64,000 nucleotides of DNA. Origin: Takakia lepidozioides. Taxonomy: Eukaryota > Streptophyta > Takakiopsida > Takakiales > Takakiaceae. The notes beneath the pieces were generated by a model, which saw nothing but the letters and a program-made list of their open reading frames with translations, did not search any database and was not told the DNA's origin. Below, one piece after another: positions 47,215 through 56,692 of this stretch (its first letter is position 1; every line of letters starts with the position of its first letter). The DNA lies in assembly GCA_030704615.1 (NCBI GenBank), contig CM060733.1, forward strand, positions 65,842,001 through 65,906,000, written 5' to 3'. The translations under genes were made by a program, and so were the position numbers.

Positions 47215-47695
47215 GCCGGTTCTGATAAGAGGGAAAAACAGGGTGAAATGTGTTGAAGAAGGTGCCTTTATTAGCAGTGCTTGATTTTTATCAATTGTGC
47301 CGCTACTCCTGCGGCTTCCAGTTCACCATCTACCCATGCAGGTTTCTTATAGCTAAATCCACAGGTAATCATAGGTAATCATGTGCTTGAAATCTGGCCC
47401 TCTTGGATGAATCTGGACCCATACTCTATCCCTGCTCTTTCAGCTATCACTGCTTCTGCACAAATCATGCATACTTCCTTGCCTTGCAGCTGATAATGAC
47501 AGCCTACATTTGTTCTAGGAAACACCCAACTCAGCTTATCACACTAGTTCCTATGTTGAATTGCGTCTGCCCTCTATAATCTAACAGGCATTAACCTTTT
47601 TCCCTCGGTTGTCCCACCATTCCACAACTTCTCCTCGTCTCTGTGACCTGTTTCTGGATACTTTCCTGTTGTCACATTGGCATCATGTCAAAGTT
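47215..47695 (-). pseudogene. OSB-like module 2 inside CACTA
   Basis: A second module of the same type. The upstream exon has lost its middle (EKLWN joined to GGTTEG). The PDF exon reads RGPDFKHMITYDYLWI and then a stop. PDFKH here is closer to the family consensus than in module 1. Confidence 0.65.
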
Positions 47696-47699
47696 CAGA

Positions 47700-48700
47700 T
47701 CGACATCTAGTACAATTCCACCACGAACCTCTTTGCTATTTTGCAGGGCTGCCAGGCTTGCACACATGTTGCAAATGTAACAAACGCGATGTGGTTGCGC
47801 TGCAGTATCCCTTCCCACACCACTTGCTCATAGACCTCTCCAAAGGGCCTCCATCCCGTGCCGCTGTTGTGCATATCCTGGGATCATCATCCTCCATGCA
47901 CCCCAATTTGGCATACAAGTCCACAAGGGCATAGTTCAGAACAACATTTGTTTAATTCCAGCTTGGACGATCAACATCACAAACCCCGTCTTCACTCATT
48001 GCCTACTCTAGGTAAGTGCAATTATGTGCTAGGCTAGTACCACATCTCATTCAGCCATATTATCAAAACATCTTGTAGTTGCACCCTGCAACCTTGGCAT
48101 ACATGTCCACTACGGCAACGTTCAGAATCACATCAAATACAATACCAGCTTTGACAATATCACCGTGGACCTCTGTACCCTTTTTCAGGGCTGCCAGGCG
48201 TGCATTTGACATACATATCCACCAAGGCAGTGTTTAGAGTGACATCTAGTGGTACAATTCCAGATTTGATAATGGACCTTTGCGTCCTTTCCAGGGCTAC
48301 CAGGCTCGCATTTGACATACATGTACACCAGGGGAATGTTCAGAATGACATCAGGTACAATTCCAGCTTTGATGATGTCACCATGAACCTCTTGGCCCCT
48401 TCCCAGGGCTGCTAGGCTCGCATATGCATATTAACAAACACAAATGAACATGACCTGGTTTGGCTTCATCCTTTCCCACATCATTTGTTCTTAGGTTTCC
48501 AAAGCCTTACTCCCACACCTATGCTACACACACCTTACAATCATGGCAGTCCACAACACCACATCTCATTTAGCCATGTTGTCGAACTCTCCCTTTGCAT
48601 CAAGCTTGCTGCACCCACATTTGGCATACATGTCCACTAGGGCAGTGGTCAAAATGACAACTAGTACAGTTTCAGCTTTGACGATGGCACATGGCCAAGA
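47700..48700 (-). pseudogene. PPR fragments between OSB modules inside CACTA
   Basis: The minus strand gives broken PPR repeats: LVDLYAKLGCMEDD, CGKGY, HLQHVCKPGSPAK, MYAKCGC-like words, GKEVHGDIVKAGIVP-like words and AMLARYAQQ-like words. The fragments belong to the same family as those at 3-5 and 60-61 kb. They lie directly against OSB sequence on both sides. No intact motif series remains. Confidence 0.6.
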
Positions 48701-49100
48701 GATATCCCAATATCCCGCTACCAATGGGTTCAATGCATACTCTTGTCACATTGGCAGTATCATGTCAAAGTCACTCCAACAAGATTCACTCAACCAGCTA
48801 ACTTGCAGAATTGAACATGAAAATTTAGGGCCGATTCTGATAAGAGGGGAAAATAGGGTGAAATGTGTTTCAGAAGGTGCCTTCATTAGCAGTGCTTGAT
48901 TGTATCAATTGTGCTGCTGCTGCTGCGGCTTCCAATTGACCATCTACCCATGCAGGTTTCTTGTATCTATCCTTCCACAGGGAATCATAGATAATCTGGA
49001 GCTTGAAATCTGGCCCTCTTCCACACTCTATCCCTGCTCCTTCAGCTATCTATGCCTCTGCACAAAATCATGCATACAACAATCATTCCAGCAAACACCC
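48700..49100 (-). pseudogene. OSB-like module 3 inside CACTA
   Basis: PDF exon (about 49025-48860) reads GPDFKLQIIYDSLWKDRYKK then PAWVDGQLEAAAAAQLIQSS and TANEGTF with a stop. The exon encoding WWDNR is not found in this copy. Confidence 0.65.
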
Positions 49101-49149
49101 CCAACCCTACTTATCAATGAGCAACGAGCTAACTTACATAATTCAATAT

Positions 49150-50060
49150 GCATCTCAAGGCCGAGTCTGATGAGAGGGCAAAACAGGCTGAAGTAGGTCG
49201 AAGAAGAACCCATAGAGGATTTGACCGACCATCAACCCAAAAGGACCTCTTGTGTGTGCTGCTTGTGTCTTGTAGTCATGTAATGTCGGATTGGTCTGTG
49301 AGAACCAGCACGGTGCAGATGAGCAGGCAGAGATTGAAACACGGCCTGCTAAGACCAAGCTGACTCTCCCAAGAACCTTGAAACATCAGGAAGAATACCA
49401 AATCATGGTACTAACAGGAGCCAACAGCCCACATTTGCAGGATGGACAAACTTCTTCACATCGTACATTAAGGAAAAGCCACACCTTGCCATTGCGGTTG
49501 TCGCACCATCGTGAAGGATCTTTAAAAATCTCATGCCAACTCTGCTCCGTGCTGCAAATGAAGGGCCGAGTCTGATGAGAGGGCAAAACAGGCTGAAATA
49601 GGTCGAAGAAGAAGGTGCCCTCACCACATTGTCCTCGACCTTGTGTCATGGCCCATGGAGGATTTGACTGACCATGAACCCAAGAGGACCTCTTCAGTGT
49701 GCTGCTTGTTTCTGTAGTCAGGTAATGTCGGATTGGTCAGTGAGAACCACCACGGTGCAGCTGAGTGGGCAGAGATTGAAACACGGTTTGCTAAGACCAA
49801 GCTAACTCTCCCAAGAACCTTGTAAACATCAGGAAGAATACCAAATCATGGTACTAACAGGAGCCAACAACCCACATTTGCAGGATGGACAAACTTCTTC
49901 ACATCGTACATTAAGAAAAAGCCACACCTTGCGATTGCGGTTGTCCCACCATCGTGAAGGATCTTTTAGAAACTCATGCCAGCTCTGCTCCGTGCTGTAA
50001 AATCAGGGCCGAGCGGGTAGAGATTGAAACACGGCCTGCTAAGACGAAGCTGACTCTCCT
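49150..50060 (-). pseudogene. Two direct OSB-like modules of a second subtype
   Basis: Two copies of a ~440-base segment (about 49200-49620 and 49640-50060). Each has a minus-strand exon ending in a GT donor: SWHEIFKDPSRWCDNRNGKV and SWHEFLKDPSRWWDNRNRKV. WWDNR is intact in the second and reads WCDNR in the first. The tails (EGTFFFDLFQPVLPSHQTR) match the plus-strand fragment at 6.3 kb. PDF exons for this subtype are not seen. Confidence 0.6.
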
Positions 50061-50404
50061 AAAACGGCGGGCTCCCAGCCGAAACCTCCTCGCACACATA
50101 CCGTAGCGTTTCTAGGGTTGCTTGCTCCAAATGCGAAGGTTGATCCAACTGCGGGCCTCCCATGCATGTTTGCCCTCTCTCCCGCTCGCTCGCTCTAAGT
50201 CCCAACCCTCTCTCTCTCTCCCTCCCGCTCGCTCTAAGTCTGTTCACGCTACCGTGATGGGCAACTTTTTAAGTTTTTTAACCTTTTTGTAAACCCTAAA
50301 AGCCCATCTTTGATTTTTTTTCTTTTTTTTCTTTTCTTAAAGGAAACCACAGGTCCTTGAGGAGGGGGGAAAATTCACCCGCCTTCATTTATGGGCCATA
50401 AGAC

Positions 50405-50535
50405 GTACAGGACGATCAACGCCCAGACATACTGTCACGAACAATCCCACACACGGGATAAGGCAGCGGGTTTGAACCCCAAACCACCAGGGCGACACAC
50501 TGTGCACTTACTAGCCGATGTTTTTTTTTTTTTTT
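50405..50535 (-). repeat. Possible SINE remnant
   Basis: On the minus strand a B-box-like GGTTCAAACCC lies in a tRNA-like setting near 50460-50480, and the + strand has a T run (50520-50534). No clear A box and no target duplication were found, so this is weak. It lies inside the CACTA element near its right end. Confidence 0.3.
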
Positions 50536-50977
50536 AATTGCATTTTGTTTTAAAAAAATTGATTCTAGTGGTCAGAGTCTCCGTTTTTTCAAAATATAAA
50601 TACTCATATATTATATATATAACCAGAAAAGCATGTGTTGACATGTGCAGTCATGTAGTGATTCATCCATGTGATGATCTGGCAGAATGCATTAGAGTGA
50701 GAGTCATGAAGTCATATGTCTTTCTAGCAATATACACACGTCATTCTAGTGTAGCCATGACCGTGACTGGTAGTCATATCTACCATGCCAATATTCGTGG
50801 TCAAACATGTTTGACCTGTGTTCCGCAGAGTCCGGAGCCATGCAGTCGCATATACGCCTTCCCCAGACCTGCATTATGACTTCAAAAGCATTTTACGACT
50901 GCAAATGGCATTTCTGCCACAAATCTGTCATGACTGCGCACCCATGGGAGTCGTAAAAGCCGCAATCTGTTGTAGTG

Positions 50978-53900
50978 TCTGATGAGCAATTCGAGGAGCT
51001 CATGGAAGAAGTGGGTGCAGTGAGCAGATGTGGTGTTCGTTACGAGACACATAAGACAAAAGCGGCAATGGGGATTGGGAGCGATGTGGAAGCGTTCATG
51101 ACAATGAAAAGTTGGAGCGGGTACGACTATATCCAGGGGAGCCATTTTCCAGGTCAAGGGAGTGTGGACGAGAGATGCTTTGTCTTCAAGATGTCAACTG
51201 TTGGTAAAGGTTGTGGAGTCCATTTGGTGGACATGATGTGGGTCGGTGGTGAGCTGGGGTCGAGTTGGATTATGTTCGACAACGTCAAACAAATACACGG
51301 TTGGAGCACAATGGCGTGTCACATGTACCATTCGAATTACCGCAAGATTATGACAATCGCAATCTGTGAAATGAAATCGGAGGATACAACATCACAAGTG
51401 ATTATGTGGAAGTGCATCAACGATCAGATGCGAAGAGCACGGAAGGGCCAACCACAATTCCGATGATTCATGGCTGACAATGCAAATGCCAACTAGGCTG
51501 CTGTGTGTATGGTGTATGGCGGAGGGGAACCTATGCCCGATCGAGAAAGGACATGTGGCTTCCATTGGGGCCAGAGCCTGGACAAATGGACGAAAAAATA
51601 TATATTGCAGGACCTTCAAAAAGCACATATACAGTTGTGTACGAAATGGAGAGCAACAAGTTCTGAGGCGGAAGCAGAGGTTTCGTTTGTGGCGATTCGT
51701 GCCTGGTGGTCCTCCTCCAGTGCCGTGCGAGACGTTGACGTTCCTGCACTGGAAAGCTGGCTTTCGTGGTGGACATACCGATACTACCAATTGGGAGCAT
51801 ATGTTTGCAATGTAAGTCTTCGGTTTCTACAAACACTGTATATGCACTTCTGTGATGTCGCTCACGTGAGCGAACCTAATGTCTTAGTCGGCACCGACCA
51901 GAGCCTTACATCTCTGGAACGTGATGCATTCGTTAGGCTATATTTCTACCAAGTGCGTTACGCGCATGATCCTCCGCTCACATGAGCATGTCATAAGTTT
52001 AAGTAGAACGGTTTCCACTCGACGCTTTTATACATTGCCGAATATGCAGAACTGACATGATATGAAGTTAAACCATAGAGTCTGCAACGACTATTGCACC
52101 CGCCATCCGTACATGCTCCTTTTACTGCATAACATTTGCACCCACAGGGTACTAGTACCGTATAGTCTACAACGACTATATGGGATTGATATATTTTCAC
52201 ACACAAGTAATTCCATACGTGTTATATTGGTTTGGTCACATGTGAGGATAAATGAATAAGGGGTATAGTCGGTAACGACTATGCCACCGGGAACGTAAAG
52301 CGGTTCATGCAGTTGGCCTGTACTAATAGTTTGTAGCGACTATGGCTTGGTTGTTCAATGTTTCAGGGTCGGTTACTGAAACATGGGTGTCTTTTTATGA
52401 GACTGCTCATATAGTCGGCAACGACTATCTACGGGACGTACACGCAGTACACTATTTACTGAACGTGTCGTTATAGTCTGTACCGACTACGTTCCTACCG
52501 TCTGCTTGTTAGATAATATGCGATTTGTCTCTGTTTTTAGTACAAAGCCTGCTGATTATGATGTTATCGTATAGTCTGTATTATGTAAATGGTCCAGCAC
52601 TGTCTATGGTGCCTATAGTCTACACCGACTTTAGCGTTACCGGCGGAATGTTGTCGGATGTCGGATCCTGTCGGGCTTGTAGTCGGCGATGACTATGCGG
52701 TTATGTCCTACAAATTGGTCCTCCACTGACTGTGCTGTTTAATAGTCTACACCGACTATGCTTCAATGCTAACTTGTACATGTGTACTGCAGGATCTGGA
52801 GCTAGAAGAGAACGCTGCAATGCCAAATGTGAACATGTCCGAGGCCGTGCATGCAAGCTGGCAGGCCGAGAGCGGTGTATCGAAGGTCGACCTCTATACA
52901 GCCACCAGGAACGACTTGACGAGGGCAATTATGCAATCGTGTGACTACCACAGTTATCTGAAGGGTGGAGCAAAGGGTTCCGGACCCGACCGGGCACAAC
53001 TGCTAGCACGTGCTGCATCGCGATTGTCTGATCCAGCTAAAATGGCAGAAGCGGTCAGGTCTTTCGTAGATGACACTGAGCTTCATGGACGAAATCCAGG
53101 GCTCAAGGGTGCTCTCCTAACTCGCACAACAAAACGGAAGATTGTTCTCGGCAACTTACAGGAAGAGGAACCCGTTCACTCCTGGAGGTCTGACTTAAAC
53201 CTCCAAACGACACCGAGGCATCGTGAAGGTGCTGGTGGACCAAGAGTGTCCACATGCACTACTGACATGTCCGTGGAGAATTTGGAGGATGATCTTCCAG
53301 TTCAGAACAAAAAGCCAGTTTTGGAGTCGGCTGTGTTCACGACATGCTGGCACATAGCACGAACTTCTAACACATCACGGGTGAAGTGCTGGGCAGTGCG
53401 CTCTGATAGTGGGAAGCCATGCAAACAAGAAATCAGGCCACTCCAGAGTTTGGGTGTTCCGGCTCCGAGGTTTGTTGGTCGGCACCACCCTCCTGCCCTG
53501 GTGAAGCCGAAGATGATGGAGATTTGGCACTGCCCAACAGACATCGTCTACTGTGTCGGTGGCAATTCTAGCCAGTATGTGCTGGACAGACCTGATATTC
53601 CGGACATTTGGCGTGTGATGGTTGGGACGAACCTAAGTCAGGCAGAGGTTAACTCTTTCACAAAAGCAGGCTTTCGACTTGTTCCCCCAGATGACGTGGG
53701 TAATTCCCAAGGTGAATGGGACTGTGTTGCGGAAGATATCAATAATATGGATCCGGACTCGTACGCGACGAAAAGGTGGGACAGAGTATACCGGCGGAAG
53801 AAACGGTCAGCAATCGCTCGTAAGAAGATGGAGTTAGCTCAGTCTTTGCAGGTCACGGTGCAATCATTCAAGGATGTTCCACGCTCGGGAATTGGACGTG

Positions 53901-54154
53901 TGTACACACCGGGATCAATAAAAGTAGGGGAGGTGTACAATGTTTGCATCTCTAGAAGTCCGGAGTACACATGCCCTGATTTTGACAAAATGAAGAAATC
54001 AAAAGGACCCTACACCCACTGCAAGCACTTATTCTATATTATGCTGCGACGTTTGAAGATGCGGGAAGACCAGGAGGTCATCGATCACGCAACTCTGACA
54101 GTATTTGAAGTCAGGGGTATGTTAGTTCGTGATCCCTGTCCTTGGGTCTCATAG
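50978..54154 (+). pseudogene. MULE copy B: transposase core and SWIM exon
   Basis: Exon a (50978-51811) resumes the frame broken by the CACTA element: VDERCFVFKMSTVGKGCG, SWIMFDNVKQIHGW (probable first Asp), KIMTIAICEMKSED, FMADNANAN, ERTCGFHWGQSLDKWTKKYI and WWTYRYYQLGAYVCN, then a GTAAGT donor. Two in-frame stops break it: TGA at 51464 (FRGF expected) and TAG after NAN (Trp expected). Exon b (52793-54154, 454 codons) is fully open: MPNVNMSEAVHASWQ, TKAGFRLVPPDD, a basic region and the SWIM-like finger SPEYTCPDF...YTHCKHLFYIML. The first Cys of CxC is Tyr here (copy D keeps ECTC). MULE transposases cut and paste DNA in the nucleus. This copy cannot make an intact enzyme. Confidence 0.8.
51812..52792 (+). 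other. Intron of MULE copy B filled with TAGTC-N6-GACTA repeats
   Basis: 981 bases between phase-0 exons, against about 86 bases at the same position in copy A. It contains ten copies of TAGTC-N6-GACTA or close variants, starting at 52078, 52163, 52266, 52327, 52412, 52474, 52572, 52616, 52680 and 52743. The fourth, seventh and eighth have an imperfect arm. Otherwise it has no coding sense. Confidence 0.75.
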
Positions 54155-54190
54155 AGCCGCATTGGATATCCTGCATGTTTGGAATCATTG

Positions 54191-54897
54191 TAGTCTGTTC
54201 CGACTACAAAGTGCATGACAACTTGGATTATCTTGTGAACTTCAACTCTTTCCACGGATAAGGTCTTTTTTTAACAGGTTTGGAAACATGGGCATGCTGG
54301 GAATATTCATAGTCTGTGCCGACTACAAAGTGTATGACCATTTGGATGAATTAGTTAACTCCAACTCTTTGCTCAGATGAGCTCATTTTTCAACTACCAC
54401 TTTTTTGCAATCAAATATGAGTCCATATCCATCTTCTTTCACTTAATTCTTGTAGTCTGTGCCGACTACAAAGTATAAGACCATTTGGATAAATTAATTA
54501 ACTCTAACTCTTTGCTCATATGAGCTCATTTTTCAACTACCACTTTTTTGCAATCAAATGTGAGTCCATATCCATCTTCTTTCACTTAATTCTTGCAGTC
54601 TGTGCCGACTACAAAGTGTATGACCATTTGGGTAATTAGTTAACTCCAACTCTTTGCTCAGATGAGCTCATTTTTCAACTACCACTTTTTTGCAATCAAA
54701 TGTGAGTCCATATTCATCTTCTTTCACTTAATTCTTGTAGTCTGTGCCGACTATAAAGTGTATGACCATTTGGATAAATTAGTTAACTCCAACTTTTTGC
54801 TCAGATGAGCTCATTTTTCAACTACCACTTTTTTGCAATCAAATGTGAGTCCATATCCATCTTCTTTCACTTAATTCTTGTAGTCTGTGCCGACTAC
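54191..54897 (+). repeat. ~143-bp tandem repeat, each unit with one inverted repeat
   Basis: Units starting at 54310, 54453, 54596 and 54738, with the fifth inverted repeat at 54881, spaced 142-143 bases apart. Each unit begins TAGTCTGTGCCGACTA (CAGTC in one) and continues through CATTTGG, TTAACTC, TTTGCTC, GATGAGCTCATTTTTCAAC and CCATCTTCTTTCACTTAATT. A shorter first unit starts at 54191. It lies just after the SWIM exon stop. Confidence 0.85.
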
Positions 54898-55306
54898 AAG
54901 ACATGGGTGTCATGGATTTACAATCTTGCCAACAGCATTTCCTAACACTTCATAAACCGGAATTTGTTGCTGACATGGCCAAAACAACGTGCACCAAAAT
55001 AACTGTCATGGTGATCAATATTCCCGTGGGTTCAAATCCTAATAATGAATTCTATTTTAAGACACATTCCTTCAATATGTATTGCTCATTTAACACAAGA
55101 ATTAAAATAGAAATTGAGTTCCATTCTTCAATATCAATTCTGAAACATGTTAACAATAGTAAAATGCCTAAAGTACAAAACGTCAAAGAGGTACAATTTC
55201 TTTTTATTCTTGATAGTCGTTGCCGACCTCAATGATCATAGCCTCCTTTATCCACTTCTATGTCATGACGTACATATAAGTTTTCTTTCACAGTGACTAC
55301 AATGTC

Positions 55307-55726
55307 TCAAATCCTATTGCGGCAAACAGGGCATGATCCGTTTCGAAGCAGCCACCCTTCAATGCAGATAGAGTGAAAGGAATGGCCGCACTCACTGAGA
55401 ATACGGACTGACTCGCCCTCTACTGGACAGTCTTGGCAAACATTGCATTGTTCGTTTGTTGCTGGACATGTTTCTCCTTCGATAACAAACTCCATTGAAT
55501 GCATTTCAATGATTTCCATGTTTGCCCCTGTCCATCGCAAATAATCCTCTACATGTACCTCCATCTCATCACCTTCCCCATCAATGTCCATGTGCTCATC
55601 TTCATCCTCATCGTCAGAATCTGCAGTGGAGTCCCCTGCTGAAAGGCCGTTCCCATTGACGGACTGTTGAACCACCATTGCCTCATCATTTTCGTGCTTG
55701 GCAAGGCACTCGGCGATATCGTCCAT
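55307..55726 (-). CDS. RING-H2 finger ORF within the MULE region
   Basis: An open frame of 139 residues, starting MDDIAECLAKHEND. An acidic middle (DSDDEDEDEHMDIDGEGDE) is followed by a C-terminal RING-H2: CNVC-QDCPVEGESVRILSE-CGH-SFHSIC-x10-CPVC. This is a full C3H2C3 ligand set with the Trp (EGW) expected before the last pair. RING-H2 domains bind zinc and usually act as E3 ubiquitin ligases. An upstream extension in another frame (MDASSSMQAQAVV) and a possible first exon at 55821 are not certain. It is antisense to the MULE SWIM exon and flanked by the same TAGTC-N6-GACTA repeats on both sides (55214, 55892, 56013), so it probably travels with the element. No breaks were seen. Confidence 0.65.
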   Translation of the reverse strand: MDDIAECLAKHENDEAMVVQQSVNGNGLSAGDSTADSDDEDEDEHMDIDGEGDEMEVHVEDYLRWTGANMEIIEMHSMEFVIEGETCPATNEQCNVCQDCPVEGESVRILSECGHSFHSICIEGWLLRNGSCPVCRNRI

Positions 55727-55889
55727 AAATGGAGCCCACCATGAAGTCGATGCAGGCCTGTCCTCCCCATTTCCACTGACACCACTACTGCTTGCGCCTG
55801 CATTGAAGAGCTCGCGTCCATCTTATCTAAGAACGGACTATCCTAAAACACAACTGATTGGAATAGAAAGTGACCCCAAACAGTGTACA

Positions 55890-56600
55890 TGTAGTCGTTG
55901 CAGACTATAAGTGATAGCCAGCCGAAAGCGCTGCTGTCTTTGACAAAAGGAAGTAGGTGTTGAACAGCAGCCCTTCTGTTGAAAGAGGAAGTGGCAGAGA
56001 ACAATGTGCTTGTAGTCGGTGCAGACTACATGTACCCATGTACGCTTAGTCGCTTTCGCTCGAGACAAAACCTGGTAGGTGTCGAACAACATATCCTATA
56101 TTATTTTGGAGCTTTCGGTTGTTTCAAAATAAGTTTTTTAATGTTGTTGTAGATACCATTCCACCGTCCACTTTCCACCAGACCGATATGTTTTTTATTT
56201 TTTATTTTTTTAGCCGTTTGCACTTCCAATATCATCATGGGACGTGCTAGAAGAATCTTCTGTCTATATTTGTAATGGATGACATCCTTTGCATGATCAG
56301 TTTTGTTCTTTTTAGGTCTCGAGTTCAACTTCCTGTGCATGCCATAAACGAGATGCCTGCATGTTACAGTGGTGATTCAGGGCTCAAATCTCATTCCCGC
56401 CATATTTATTAATTAACAATATGCGATCTCACACATTTGAATTACCTGCTCATACTAAGTACACTTCATGGCTTCCATTAATTTTTATAGAATTTTCTTA
56501 TAGCGTACCTATTCCCGCGGACTTTCTACCGTGCCCCTATTCTCGCGGGTATTTGTCCCCAGACCTCTCGGCCCAATGTCTGTAATTGGCAACGACTACA
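55890..56600. repeat. Right-hand copies of the inverted repeat
   Basis: TAGTC-GTTGCA-GACTA at 55892, TAGTC-GGTGCA-GACTA at 56013 and a decayed TAATT-GGCAAC-GACTA at 56583. In the first two the spacer reads as the reverse complement of the left-hand spacers (TGCAAC, TGCACC), so they point the other way. No gene was seen from 56.05 to 56.69 kb. Confidence 0.7.
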
Positions 56601-56692
56601 TAGGTTCGGCAACTACCGAACCTAATTTTGAGTAACCGAACCTACGGAATGTTGCACTTACTGATGGTGCACCTATCCTTTTTCAACTTCAA

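Larger units (their letters stand above)
46068..50977. mobile_element. Complete non-autonomous CACTA (En/Spm) element, 4,910 bp, carrying gene fragments
   Basis: The left end CACTACAACAAATTGCGG (from 46068) and the inverted right end (to 50977) share 26 bases with one mismatch (A/G at position 11). Both sides are flanked by TCT (46065-46067 and 50978-50980), the 3-bp duplication typical of CACTA elements. Next to the left end is a hairpin ATGACTGC-AAAT-GCAGTCAT (46104-46123). ACGACTGCAAATG and related words recur near the right end (50895-50935), like subterminal repeats. No transposase frame is found inside. The interior holds OSB-type exons and PPR fragments, so this is a gene-capturing (Pack-type) element that must rely on another copy's transposase. 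It interrupts MULE copy B. Confidence 0.88.
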
